Assembly: GCA_033026295.1 (NCBI GenBank) | Contig: CM065186.1 | Location: 1,555,001 to 1,619,000 of the forward strand | Direction: 5' to 3' | Length of the DNA stretch: 64,000 bases | From: Channa striata | Lineage: Eukaryota; Chordata; Actinopteri; Anabantiformes; Channidae | In this document: in pieces, positions 12,221-24,447 of the stretch | How positions within the stretch are numbered: position 1 is the first letter of the stretch | Layout of the letters: every line of letters begins with the position of its first letter | Made by a program: the position numbers and the translations under genes | Notes under the pieces: model-generated | What the model was told of the DNA's origin: nothing | Seen by the model: the letters and a program-made list of their open reading frames with translations, nothing else | Database searches by the model: none

Positions 12221-12743
12221 CTGTAATACACTAGAAACAACCAGAAACAAGAATTCTCCAGTGAAATTTTGTGGAAGACCTTCTGAGCACTGCTGGTAAC
12301 GAGTACATCCATCTTGTGGTCAGTGGCTGCACAAAATGCAGCTGTTGACAGTGGCTGAGCATTTTGAAGAGAAAAGTTTAAAGGGTTAATAACTGCCCAC
12401 AATGATGCAAACTGATGGATCCCTGCATCTGTGGCTCACAGGCTTGTTTCCAGCAGACAGAACAGGAGCAGAGCCGATTTTGTTCTCTAGCTCATTTCGA
12501 CGTCTCCTTGGGTGTCGTGGAGCTTCCACAACAACAACAACAGCACTGCAGCTAAAGCCGTTTTATTCCACACAGATCGCCGTCTCTCACGTTTACAACA
12601 ATTCCTGTTCAAATCACGACAGGAAGAAGAAAAACACAGTGGCTCTTGCCGCTGCCTGAGTGTAGGTCCCGTCTTTCTCTGAATTCGGATGACTTTCTAT
12701 CTCTGCTGCTGCTTTAACTCAACAAAGCTTTAATATCTTATTA
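12221..12743. other. Noncoding, nothing assignable
   Basis: Sequence between a possible hAT end and the MITE. The open frame at 12402-12659 has no recognisable domain. Confidence 0.45.
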
Positions 12744-12751
12744 CCTTAGTG

Positions 12752-13154
12752 CAGTGCTTCTCCAATGCGCTGCCAGGAGGGGCGTGTGTGACCCCGGGCA
12801 AGATGCTTTTTTTGCCGTACTAGAATAAAGTGCAATTGCAGATCCAGTCCAGTAGTTGGCAGTGGCGCTCTCATTGTCAGAGTGTGCGCAGGGAGGATTA
12901 GCTCTTTGGTGTCGGGTTTATTTTGCACCGAGCAGGCGACAGGAAGTGAGTAAACGAACCTGAAGAAATTTTAACAGGGATGAAAAGAAAGATAATGAGA
13001 CAAAAGAAAGTCACCGAAAGCCAAGATGAGGAAATATGACAAAACATATGTAGCGCTTCCAACCCCCCGCGATTAGATTCACAGCGGGGGGCGGGGCGCG
13101 AATTGTTTTCTTTTTACTAGGGGCGGCGTCACAGAAAATAATTGAGAAGCACTG
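12752..13154 (-). mobile_element. hAT-like MITE, copy A (403 bp)
   Basis: The ends CAGTGCTTCTC and GAGAAGCACTG are exact inverted repeats of 11 bases. The element is flanked by a perfect 8 bp target duplication, CCTTAGTG, at 12744-12751 and 13155-13162. An 8 bp duplication with CAGTG...CACTG ends is the hallmark of hAT transposition. The element is too short to encode a transposase and so is nonautonomous. A highly similar copy in the opposite orientation lies at 44667-45051; copy A has about 28 extra bases near 13055-13085. The strand given is relative to copy B and arbitrary. The intact target duplication and close similarity suggest fairly recent mobility. Confidence 0.92.
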
Positions 13155-13162
13155 CCTTAGTG

Positions 13163-13554
13163 TGTCAATGCACAGGATCTCCACATCCTTGCAAAACATC
13201 CTGATTGACATAAGCATCTCTATAGTGTTAAAAGACCCTCGTTATCGTCAGGGATCCTGATCTTCCAACTGTCAAAACCACTTCATCTGTCCATGGAGAC
13301 ACTGGAGAGCTTAAAGGTGGATTAAGATATCAGCTCATCAGAAGCACAAACAGCTCTGCGGGATCTGAAGAAGACACAGAAGTGTCATTGGTGATCAGTA
13401 CAGGAGATTTCCTGACATTATCAGCTGACTGGGGACATCAAGTTTTAAGCCGCTGTCCAGTATACAGCGCTATATTAATTATATATTGTTATTTTCAAGA
13501 AAAAGTCCACTTTATAACAATGATACAATCTAAAATCTAACATTCCTGTCAAAA
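13163..13554. other. Noncoding, nothing assignable
   Basis: No recognisable exon or repeat between the MITE and the next repeat fragment. Confidence 0.5.
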
Positions 13555-13690
13555 TTAACTGCCTAACTCGCAATGATGATTCATTAGCAACTTCTAGACC
13601 AGCTGATAGCTCAAAAATTAATCTATAGACAGAAAATTAATTAGCGACAACTAGTCAATCTTTAGAAAATGTTTCAGCACTGTCTGATCA
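13555..13690. mobile_element. Repeat fragment, 'GACAGAAAATTAAT' type
   Basis: AATTAATCTATAGACAGAAA followed by ATTAATTAGCGACAACTAGT closely follows the interior-end pattern of a common fish repeat, 'ATTAATCGATAGACAGAAAATTAATCGGCAACTA'-like, which belongs with TAGGGCTGC termini. Ends and orientation are uncertain and no coding sequence is visible. Confidence 0.4.
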
Positions 13691-16014
13691 TTCACCATGA
13701 CATTGGTCAATCAAAAGTTGACGCAGTAGTGAGCAGCGGTTTATTTTGGTTGAAAATTGAACAAAAATCCCTTTAAGAGAAAACTCAACCTGAGAAATTG
13801 CTGTGCCTCACTAAGATACAGTAGCCCACCACGTACACCTGCCTTGAGGGGTCAAAAAGCAGCTGTCAGCTGCAGGTACCATTTCTGCTGTGTAAAATTT
13901 AAAACTGGAATAAATGAGACTGACCGTGCTACAGTGTTGTAGTAGTACGCACCAAATACAGTTCACAGGGTTCTGTTGGATCTCTGCAGAGTTCAGCTCG
14001 TGCAGTCTGCTCTGCTGTGACACGATAAATCCAATTTAAAACTTCTAACATTCACTTGTTTGTAATGTTTGGTGCTTTCATCAGCTCCCATTCATTACTA
14101 GTCCTTGATTTGTTGTCCCACCACCCTGTAAACTTTCAAGTGCTTTTTAAGACTTGCATAACACTGTAGTGAGGACTTCAATCCCACAGTACAAACAGCT
14201 GACACTGTGTAATATTCTTCTAATAGCTGAACTTTTGCACACAGAAAGCAAAGTAAAAAGAAAGAAAAGAAGCACAACTCCATTTCTACTGGTCAGTGAT
14301 GGGCATTCAAGTTTGAAGGTATTAAGAAGATATTTTTCCATTTAATGTCGTGCCTTTCAAGCCAGATGCAACTCAGATGGCCTTTTAATGGTCTGGTGTC
14401 AATTAGAGGGGGGCAGAGAGGAACCATTGGTCCCCTAAGAGGACGGAGGATAGACTGAGAGGACAGGAAAGGAGAAGGGAGGAAGACAAAGCAGGGATGG
14501 AGAGATTATGGGGAAAAAAGTAAGTAAAGGAAGGATTGATGGTTGCAAAGAAAGGTTAATGGGGAGTAGGAGAGGGGAGGAATCAACTTCAGTGAAGCCG
14601 GTTAGAAAACCATTTATCTGCTAGGATGTAAACTGCTGAAAACACAAACCCCAGAAGTGTTCGATGTGAATGTATGAAGGAGTGATTTAACACGGCACAC
14701 ACTGCACTACACTGAGTGTGTCTTAGTGAACAGGCATTCTTAAAAAATAGGCCACGCCACAAAACCTAACTAAGCCTTTATTCAGAGGGAATTGTCTATG
14801 TTACAGCAGCAGCAAAAGCATGAAAATGTCTGTACCGAATGAAAACCAAACAGCTTGAGGCCCTCCTTTACAAGGCCATGTGCCGGCAAGACTATGTTGT
14901 CTCATACCAAAATGTCTCGTGTCCATGATGGGCTACAAGCCTGGAAATCTACTGTAAACTACAGAATAAAGGTTTCTAAAAACTAAATTAAATTCTCTTT
15001 TTTTACCCCTATAAAAGCAAACATAGTTGTGAAGCTCCTGTCGCATTTTGCTGCCTTTGACTGATGTGGTAAAAGTTCAGCCTAAGAAAAGAGCCAAGTC
15101 CCTTAAATAAGAGCTCTCAGTCAGAGCACAACTGAACTGAATCAGACACGTCTAATTCAAAGGACGGTATTTGTTTCTAATGTTGTGCCTCTGTGCTGCG
15201 TTAGAAGCCACTGGTGTCGCCACTTTGCCAGCGATTGTTTCAGTTTGTCCTTTATTTGACACAAAGGCAGAGAAGACAAGGTCACCACAGTTGCACACCA
15301 AATACAACCGAACCACCAGGAAGCCTTGCATTTGAACGACAGAGAAGAAAATCCAGTTATAATGAGGCGGGTGTTTTTTTTTTCATGACACAGTGGATGT
15401 GAATGGTCTGTCATTTCTAAAGCTAGTTCCCCAAACAACAGCTGCAGCCACACACGGGTAATTACAGACCCAGCCCATAAAACATATTTATTTCTCAATT
15501 AGAGAGGCTAGGTGGTGTTATCATGCCACTTATGATCAAACTCATTAACATGTGGTCAATTTTTCCACACAAGGAACTGCAAAACAGCCTGATCTGAATC
15601 ACAAGGCTGTTTTTCATCATCTACTTCAGACGCCGTTGAAAATCTGCCAAAGGGAAAATAACATGTTTATTTTTCATGCACTCTCTCTCTGTCATTAATC
15701 AAATGTGGGTTTTGGGGGGTTTTCTAGACAAACAAGTTCATACAGCGTAGCATACAACACCACAGAAATTAAAGAATGCACTGTAATGAAAGGACGTTTC
15801 TGAAGCCACATTTTGACAAAGTCTAAAACTGAAGAAAAAGAAAGAAAATACAGTTTCAAGATTGATATACAAGTTAGAGTTATGTTTGACATGTTGTTGT
15901 AGTGTCAAGTAATAGCACCAGCACCATCGTCAAACTTTTAGTGAGAGTGTAAAGATTAACTGATCACAAACTCAAAGCTACAGTCAGAGATACGGCACCA
16001 TCTTACTTCTCTTG
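13691..16014. other. Noncoding with purine-rich tract
   Basis: Positions 14400-14590 are strongly purine-rich on the plus strand, with G- and A-runs. The rest is unique-looking sequence without exon or repeat signatures. The minus-strand frame at 15157-15498 has no recognisable domain. Confidence 0.45.

Positions 16015-16042
<28 letters not shown>
16015..16042. repeat. (GT)14 microsatellite
   Basis: Perfect GT dinucleotide array followed by GCGC. Confidence 0.95.
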
Positions 16043-16046
<4 letters not shown>

Positions 16047-16129
16047 ATCTTTATATCCTTCTCTGGACTAATTTTGTTTCAGTACCATGGTTGTGAGATC
16101 ATTTTGAAAGGCTTTTTGAGGGTGAAGAC

Positions 16130-16212
16130 TGGGTTTTAGGGTCAGGGTAAGAATTAGGTTTTGATCAGGGTTAGGGATTCAGCTGTGATGGTTAGGGTTA
16201 GGGGAAGGGGCT
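16130..16212. repeat. Degenerate telomere-like tract
   Basis: The tract holds TTTTAGGGTCAGGGTAAG, then CAGGGTTAGGGATTC, then GGTTAGGGTTAGGGG. These are scattered variants of TTAGGG with one exact double unit at 16190-16204. Interstitial degenerate TTAGGG blocks next to GT arrays recur in fish genomes, so this is more likely a dispersed repeat than a chromosome-end relic. Confidence 0.6.
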
Positions 16213-16319
16213 GGGACTGTAATTACAATTATGTTACAGTACTGTACTTGCATTAGTACTTGCACTAGTAGAAATGTGAATTATCAACAGAAGTAACAAA
16301 AACGTATCAAAAGAAAAGT

Positions 16320-16560
16320 TTGAGTTTGCATCGTTGTTTATGGAAGTCTTTGCCTTGAGTACCTCCTCCAACCTCTTTGGGTACCCACTGAGCAGTTGGA
16401 ATTACAACTGAACATCTCACCTTTGGTCTTATCACGCCAGATAATATTGTTTCAAACCTCATTTCGTTTGTTCACCTGCTCCTCAGCTGACGCAAAGCAT
16501 GCAGCTTCATGACCACAAAGAAATGAAGGTTTCCTGCCGACTTTTCTCTCAAGCAGTCAA
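16320..16560 (-). mobile_element. Possible ancient Tc1-like remnant
   Basis: TTTGGTCTTATCACGCCAGA near 16423, and the later AAGGTTTCCTGCCGACTTTT, resemble the antisense of a Tc1 transposase around the WSDETK catalytic segment and its upstream region. The similarity is weak, no terminal repeats are seen, and no frame survives. Chance resemblance cannot be excluded. Confidence 0.22.
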
Positions 16561-18383
16561 GATGTGTGCTGACTGCTCTTGACTGTGCACATATGGACTT
16601 TTATTCTTATTGCCTCTATTTAGGTTCAAAAGATTGAACACCTTTCCGTTTGTTTTAGCTCCACTCCTGGCAGTAGTCTTGAGTGAGTTGTTTAACGTAC
16701 TCTGTGCTTCTGCCATCACACCGCTGTCTGTCAGATTAATGTGGGAATGATGAATTGATGGTGAAACGCAGCGTGTCTCACCTTTCACCCCACCCTCTAC
16801 CCCTCCCCCCGCTGGAGCACAGAGAGTCAGATCAGACACATTATCCTCATTCAGTCTCACAGAACTTCTCAGTTAGATGGATGAACTTTCCAGACTGAGG
16901 CTGAGAATAAATACCCAGACAGAAAACCCAATTATCCTTTAGTGTGTGCGTGTGTGTCAGAGCCTGTCAGATATAATTACCCATGCTGAGGACCGTTGGC
17001 TGGATCACTCAGAACAAAGTTACATGATTATAAATCACAGTAGTAATTTCAGTCTATTTTAATAAGTGCTTTTTGTGACAGGCCTATTAGTCTCCCTCCT
17101 CCGTGTCTGACTTCTTTTATTTTTCCCACCTCTATGCTCTTTATTCTCTCCCCCCATAGGCATTGGGAGGTCATGGCTTTGCAGCACCTCACACTGAAAG
17201 GACAGATAAAGTGTCTGGAATGAAGTGAAACAGATTGTCCTGTCCTCCCAGGTCACTCGGAGCTGTTCAGGTTGAAAGTTAAAAGGATGAGAAGTCCTAA
17301 CCACCTTTGATCTGCTGGTTGTCGGCCCTTTGGACACACGGGTTGAGCATCGCTTGTGCTTCTTTTGCAGGCACAGGTAACGGTGGGCCGGGCTAATCAC
17401 TTCAAAACCTGCAACATTATGATTCCCATCTCATATCTTGTCACAAACCCTTCTTGTGACAACATAAGTTTAAATAGAGCATTTTCGTGTCTGCCCTTCT
17501 GTTTGTTATTGGCCATTTCTTTTGAATTTAATTAAAGGGAATTAGAGGTAACTAGACTTGGCCAGTCCAGAACATTTCTTCTGCTTTAATGATTCTTGTG
17601 TGCTTCGGGTCAGTGTTTTGCTACATGATCAACTTCCTGTAGGATAACGAGCTGACAAAGTCAAACACGTGGGAATACACGTTGGTCTGCAGACAGATTT
17701 CAGCAAACAGATGATGGGTGAAAATGGCAGGTGTGTCCAAACAGATGGAGAGAAGATGAAAGAAAGTTGAAAACTGCAGCAAGAAAACATCAAAAGAGAA
17801 GGTAGAAAAGAGGCAGAGAAGATTTGCTTCAACGGGGATGTGATTAAGGTCGCTGTGGTGATGCTTGCTGTAACCAAGGCAACAGAGTATGGAGGCACTA
17901 CGCTATAGTTCACACTAAAAACCAACAATGTGATTTTCTTCCTGGATATTAAAGACTGAAAAGCCAAAATAACAGCATCTTATTGACCAGGACAGTGAGC
18001 AAAGGTAAGCAGCTCCATGCTAACAGTTTGAGACACTTTGTACTGACAGGAACCAGACTTATCTTAAGTACCATTACTAAATACTTTTGGTTTGAATTTT
18101 GACTACTGTATTTCCTCACTAAAACTACAGTGACACAATTATAGGAAATACAGTATGGAAATAAAATAAGTTGCTCACTTGCTTTCTGTGAGTGAGTATC
18201 TCCATCCTTTTAATAAACAAAATTGTAGGCTCCATGGTAAAACTTTGAGTAATTACAGAAACATAAACCACCAGACCAAAATCTACCCAATTCTGTTCAA
18301 TAATGGTACCAACAAAATGTTGAGTTTAAAGACCTGGAATTGTGGAAACAACTGTACAATAAGTTTTTACTAAAAATCTTGAA
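16561..18383. other. Noncoding, nothing assignable
   Basis: Unique-looking sequence with a pyrimidine-rich patch at 17088-17160. The minus-strand frames at 16549-16860, 17059-17400 and 17629-17967 have no recognisable domains and no splice context that I trust. Confidence 0.45.
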
Positions 18384-18423
18384 ACTTTTACCTCAAGAAC
18401 AAACATTTTCTTGAGGTAAAAGT
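18384..18423. repeat. Perfect 16 bp inverted repeat (hairpin)
   Basis: ACTTTTACCTCAAGAA at 18384-18399 is the exact reverse complement of TTCTTGAGGTAAAAGT at 18408-18423, leaving an 8-base loop. It lies in noncoding sequence, with no T-run or flanking target duplication. It could be a small-RNA stem, a foldback scrap or a chance palindrome. A partial GAGGTAAAAC word recurs at about 18498. Confidence 0.85.
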
Positions 18424-19090
18424 CACACAATGTCACACTTTAGCATGAATAAAATCATATACACAAAGATGAAAGTTTGGTGTATTTTGCATTTGTTGAG
18501 GTAAAACTGTTGCAAACAGAAATTTTCAGCTCCTAGTTCAGTAAAAAAAGTATTACCCATGAATTCCCCTCTTGTAATTTGTTCATAAAGAACAATGTTA
18601 TTAGGATATCACAGTACTAGGAAAAATGTACAGAAAATTAATCTGCAATTAATTTTGCAGCTTGAAATATACAGAGATTTTAATCCAATAGTTTAAATAA
18701 CTGTCTCGAAAAAAAATTATTAATCAGCATACTGCACATAAAATATTTTCTTAAGACGATAGTTAGAATATTAGTTGGAAGCTGAATTAAACTGGTCAGT
18801 CTAATTGTCTTGAATGTTTCCAGGTACAGCTGTAGAAGTAGAAATGGGGTCAGGAAAAGCTGGTTGTGATGAAGAGAGATGTGAGAGGAGCCAGCAAGTG
18901 CACAAGCAGCTATCAAATGAATATGATTTAATTATGATTAAGTTAAGAAATTGTGGGTGTGTTTAAACTTCCTATACTCTGCAGGGTTCCTGGTCGTGTT
19001 TCGGCAGAGGTAGAATGAAGGAGAGCTGGCAGCTGAGCAGAGAGTGCAAGTATTTGTTCTCGTTAATTTGGGATGCACATTGTTCTGTGC
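18424..19090. other. Noncoding, nothing assignable
   Basis: AT-rich sequence with no recognised feature. Confidence 0.5.
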
Positions 19091-19171
19091 AGTTTCTGTG
19101 TTCCTTGTCTATGGCTGCTAAAAACACAAGAATTTCCCCACTGTGGGATTAATAAAGTTCCATCTTATCTT
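19091..19171 (+). mobile_element. LINE-type 3' tail
   Basis: AATTTCCCCACTGTGGGATT followed by AATAAAGTTCCATCTTATCT has the form of a common fish non-LTR retrotransposon 3' end (TTTCCCC..TGTGGGA..AATAAAGT..TCTTATC). Only the tail is visible. No reverse transcriptase is recognised upstream, as expected for a severely 5'-truncated insertion or a SINE sharing the tail. Confidence 0.5.
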
Positions 19172-21364
19172 TAGTTACAAAAGGATTCAATTCAAGTTGT
19201 GAAAAGGTTTAAATCTGCAGTAAATAAAATTGTGCTTAGGACTGCAGACACAGTGGTAGTAAAGCTGCTATGACGACCAAACATTTCCTGCAGACTGTCC
19301 TTTACATCAAAAGAATGAATCACTTAAATATTAAGTTGCTCTTATTGTGAAGCAGCCATGGCAAATGTCATCTGTTCTCATTGACTGGAGAAACACTCTG
19401 GACTCAGGACATCATATAGTGAATTTGGTTTCCTCCCACAGAAAGAAAGCTCACAGTAATGACAAACCAGAAATATTCTGCTGTGTGAGCTAGTCAGACT
19501 GTAACCAGGGGTGACAATGGTCTTGTTTTACTTAACCTTTACAAGAACCAGAAAGAAATAACCAACATTTTGTGTGTGTGCTCAAAACCTCTATCATCTT
19601 GCCAGCGTGCGTGAAAACACTGGAACTCTATAACTTTACCCAATTCGCATGCATAAAAACACACTATTTGTCAAAGACTATTAATTTCTGAGGAAACAAA
19701 CAATGAAGAGTAGACCGAACAGAATCAGCTGAATGGGAAGCACCAGTGTAGGCTGCATTTTAACAGTAGTTTAGAGACCTGAAGCAAAACAAATCAATCA
19801 AAACTGCTGCAGCAGGTTTGGCATCTGCTGGAAAGAAAGAAACCAGAAGAACGGAAGCTGAAATACACGGCACATTAATGACATGGTGTCACAATCCGTT
19901 GTTATACTTTTACATATGGTTGCAGTGATGCTGCATATACAAATAAATATTTCTACAATTTCCATCTTCAAGGTAACAGTGAGAATAATAGCATTGACTG
20001 AACCTGAAACTTTAATGGCAAATGCATGTGAAAGAGCCGCTCACACTTGAGCAGGGCTGTCAATGTCAATGACAGGTTGTTGTGACAACCACCATATCCC
20101 ACAAACATGCCAATCAGGAGGAGGCATTGTGGGAAAAGCAATGAGGACCCATTTGGAAATTAACATGGAGGCAATTTTCAGCAGCAGATAACAACAAATG
20201 CGAGCGCTGCCATTCTGCAGAGGAGATGTGCAATTTAGGTGCGAGTTGTAAGGGCTGAAATCAAAATAAGGAGGAAGGGCAGACGGGAGAAGAGAGACGG
20301 AAAAGGCAGGCCAATGAAATACATAAAAAAAAGGGATGAATTCATAGAGTGTAGTAGAAAAATTCCTTTCAGGTTCACAGTTATTTGACACGCAGCTGTG
20401 TTTTTTTCAGGTGAGACAGACACCATCAGTGACACTAGACAAATAACATTTAAAAAGAGAAAATACAAAATTCACATCATTTTTCTTTCCTGCTTCTCAT
20501 TTTACTGCTGCTCATTATCAAACAATGCGTGTCCTAGGTGAAACTTTGCAGGCTTGTACTGATGACAAAGAAGACACTTCAAGTCCTACGTTTAGACAAT
20601 TCTGCAGCTGCCAACATCTGAAAATTTGAACTTGTGGTATTTTTTTAAATGCTTGATTTTATTTTCTTGCTGTTTATGCATTTTATTATCATATATTAAT
20701 AGAATTTGCATTGTATAATAATCCAAATCGCGTTTCATTGCCCAGGCCTATTCTTTAGTATTTACATTTGTTTAAAAATCATTTCCCAGACATTTAAATT
20801 GGCACTACACCGTTTGCAGAGTAGGTGGAGGCAGCGTTTGTTGTGTTGCCACCTGTTGCCTGTCCTATTGTAAGGCACATTATTCTGCTAGTGTTTGCCT
20901 GTGGTGCAGTGAAGGTGAAAATTCATCCAGGTAAGTTTATCTCACAGTTAAATCATGGCAATTTATGGTCAGATGGGGAAGGAATTCACTGCGGAGGATA
21001 AACTTGAGGTTTCCTCTCCAACTTTCCTCAGACTGAAAAAGCTACTTGGATGAGTAGTGAAACGTTTGACAAGAAAATAGTCGAGTTACAATGACTCAAC
21101 TTCCAGATAACAGCACTCAAATTAATTGAGAATCTGCACTCAAGCTGTCCCACACAGGCTACGCATCCGCTGTGGTGATTAAATCTAAGCATTGCCAAAT
21201 GCAGGTGACCTGCAGCCCAATACTGAAACTGAACAGCCTCTCTATGACAGATGGAGCATCAGAGATGCTGCTCTGCCGGTGTAGACGTGGTGCGATCCAT
21301 CATAGCTTCTGTCAGTGCAGGTGGGATGCAGGTAGAAAACTCACACCTGTCTTTGAAAAAAAGA
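19172..21364. other. Noncoding, nothing assignable
   Basis: About 2.2 kb with no recognisable repeat or exon. The minus-strand frames near 20041-20468 lack domains. Confidence 0.45.
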
Positions 21365-22830
21365 TACACTGGATATAAAAGTCTACACACCCTTGTGAAA
21401 ATGCCAGTTAAAAAAAAAAAAAAAACCTGTATCCTGTACAACTCAACTGAAACACAAAGTGAAATATTTCTTTTGGCGCTGACTACAAATAAAAAGACTA
21501 AAATAACATGATTGCATAAGTGTGCACACCCTTTAACTAATACTTTTCTGAAGCAACTTTTGATATTATTTCATCACTGCCTTGTTTTGTAGGAGTCCAT
21601 CAGCGTGGCACATTTTGACTAATATTTGCCCGCTCCTCTTTGCAAAAGCGCTTCAAATCTGAGATTGCAGGGGCATCTTCTGTACACAGCCCTATTCAGA
21701 TCACCCCACAGATTTTCCATTGGTTTCGGGTCTGGGCTCTGGCTCGGCCATTCCAAAACTTTAATCTTCCTCTGGTGACACCATGAGTTGGATGCATGCT
21801 TTGGGTCATTGTCATGCTGAAAGATGAAGTTCCTCTTCATCTTCAGCTTTCTAGCAGAACCCTGAAGATTTTGTGCCAATATTGACTGATATTTGGAACT
21901 GTTAATAATTCCCTCCACTTTGACCAAGGCCCCAGTTCCAGCTGAAGAAAAACAGCCCCAAAGCATGATGCTGCCACCACCAGGCTTCACTGTGGGTATG
22001 GGCTTCTTTTGGTGATGTGCAGTTATGTTTGCACACCAAACACACCTTTTGAAGTTATGGCCAAAGAGATCTGACCATAACACATTTTCCCAAGACTTCA
22101 AATGTGTTTTTCCTAAATTTAGCTGGGCTTGGATGTTTTTGTGCCATCCTACCCTATAGCCCAAACATATGAAGAATACGAAAGATTGCTGTCACATGTC
22201 CTACACAGCCAGTACTTATCAGAAATCCCTGCAGCTGCTTTAATGCTGCTGTAGGCCTATTGGCAGCCAATTTCCTTTTCAAAAATTTTTTGGGGGAGGT
22301 CCAGTTCTCAGTAATATCACTGTCGAGCCATATTTTCTCCAATTGATGATGATGTGTTCTTCACTGTGTTCCATGATATGTCTAATGCCTTGGAAATTCT
22401 TTTGTGCCCTTTTCCTGTCTAATACTTTTCAAGAATGAGATCCCTGATACTGTGGAAGCTCTCTACAGACCAGAACATGCAACTGAGAAAATGTCAGGAA
22501 AAGCCGACCAGAAGATCTGAATGTTATTTGGGGTTAATCAGAGGCACTTTAAATGATTGCTGGTGTGTACTGACACCTATTTAACATGAGTTTGAATGTG
22601 ATTGCCTAATTCTGAACTCCAGTTATAAGAGGGTGTGCACACTTCAGTTTTTTTATTAGTACTCAGTGCCAAAATACAGATATCAGCTTGTTTTTCAGTG
22701 AGTTGTACAGGTTATAGGTCACATCAAAGTTGGAAAAAGTTTAGAAATGATCTATCTTGGTCTCATTTTTTTATACCACAAAAAAACTGGCCTTTTCACA
22801 AGGTTGTGTAGAATTGTTATATCCACTGTA
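21365..22830 (-). mobile_element. Tc1/mariner transposon, both ends present
   Basis: The left end TACACTGGATATAAAAGTCT and the reverse complement of the right end, TACAGTGGATATAACAATTC, form terminal inverted repeats of about 40 bp. They continue as CTACACAxCCTTGTGAAAA on both sides. The element is 1466 bp, normal for Tc1, and is bounded by TA at each end, the Tc1 target duplication. It carries a broken transposase on the minus strand (21619-22342). Both termini are diverged, so it is a fossil, but its boundaries are clear. Confidence 0.92.
21619..22342 (-). pseudogene. Tc1-like transposase, frameshifted
   Basis: The protein would excise and insert the element by DDE chemistry. The piece at 21619-22164 encodes 181 residues of the catalytic domain: ENVLWSDLF (first Asp near residue 32), GGGSIMLWGCFSS (62-74), FQHDNDPKHAS (second Asp near 118), and EWPSQSPDPKPMENLW (Glu near 150). 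The three catalytic residues remain, but only 31 residues separate the second Asp from Glu where the family has 34, which suggests a three-codon deletion. A second frame at 22154-22342 carries part of the N-terminal DNA-binding region. The two are in different frames and the C-terminus is cut short. It is inactive. Confidence 0.9.
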
Positions 22831-24447
22831 TAGGTATCTGTGTAGATAATAATATCAGATAATTAAATCATCTGCTTCATGTCATCAAGCCTGTATACCC
22901 TGCAGCCTTGCCGGCTGAGCTGCCAGGGACTGCAGCATCACCATTTTCAATTTCAAACCACAACATCCAAATCCGATGGTATCAGGCAGGAAGAATGACG
23001 GTGTAATATCAAAAGATTTTTTTTATGTCTTTTCTAGCAGACATCAAAACATGGAGGAAGACTGAAAGACAAGATGAGAAAGGCCAGCAAAAATATGCAG
23101 TCAGTAGATAGATTTTTAGGGATTTTGTTTTAGGGGAGAAACAAGAGGATTAATGCTAGCAAATATTAACAACGCTTTCCAATGAATAATCAGCCGTATA
23201 TATCAACTACTACTCAAATGCTCAGTTGACATTTGAAAAATATATTAGACACATAGCTCCTTCAGCTCATAAACTAAGTCCTGAAAGACACATTTTAGAG
23301 GCTGCTGTGCAGACGAGAATGACAGCAAGAGACAAAATGGGAGACAGTTAAACAAAAAATTACAGCATAGAGTGCTGTATCGATCCAGACGTTACCGGAC
23401 CTGGCAGAGAGCGAGTGCTGAAATTCAGTCAATTTTTTGGTCCGGTAACTATCACTCCCTCAGGGATGCAAGCCCTGCAATAATCACAAATAACATTGTT
23501 TGTAAGGGACTCAATTCAATGAAGTGCAGCAGTGAAAATGACATTACCTGACCTCCCACAGTAAAAACTATCGGGCTCAGACAGAGCCTTTGGTGAATCT
23601 TTTTAAAAACAGAGAACTGGGCTGAAACACTGAACTTTTTTCTTTCCAGTGACTGATACACTGCAGCTTATTTTGCTGCACTGACTGACTGTCTCTTTGG
23701 ACAGAAGACAAACAAGAAATCTGTACTGTAAGTAAAGTAGGACACTGGCAACAAAGGTAAATAAAATGAATTAACTGAAAACGCTATGTTGACATTAACA
23801 ATCACGTGATTGAAGATGCGAACTGATGATTTAGCGAACAAATGGCCTGGATAAGCACAGAAGCCTAATCTTAGGCTATATTTAAGTACTGTGCTGTACA
23901 ACAACCTGTGCTGGTGAGGAACCTTGGGAGGAAGAAGAACCTCAACATCTTAAGCTCTGCTACCTCCAGCTCTAAATTCTGTCTTTCCTCTTTGTTTCTA
24001 ACAATTAGCATTGATAAACTTCATCAGTGGAGTTACTAGAGTTTAGAGGAGCGGTTTCAACTCAACCCTAAAAACCTAGCGGCTAATTGGCAATAATTGG
24101 CCAAACTGACAAAAATAATGAAACACGCTGAGGTGATCTTACTCACAGCAGAGCTTTAACAGACACGGTACAAAATAAAACGGGTGGTGGTATTTTGTCC
24201 CCCCATTCTACTTGGGTGTAAATACATCAAAGTAGATTACTTTTACTCTTTGTAGTCCTATGAAATAAAATTGCTCTTCAGTCTGAAAGCCAGTGATGGG
24301 AAAACACTCCACAAATTATTTTTGTTGTTTTCTCCTGTGGCATGAAATCAAGATAGAAAAAAGAAGAGAAACATTGTTAACGGGAACAAAAACTAATTTC
24401 AGCCCAGTTTCAGAGTACAGGGAACAGAAATAACTGTCTACAACACA
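22831..24447. other. Noncoding, nothing assignable
   Basis: Sequence between two Tc1 elements. No exon or repeat family recognised. Short minus-strand frames at 23452-23904 have no domain. Confidence 0.45.
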
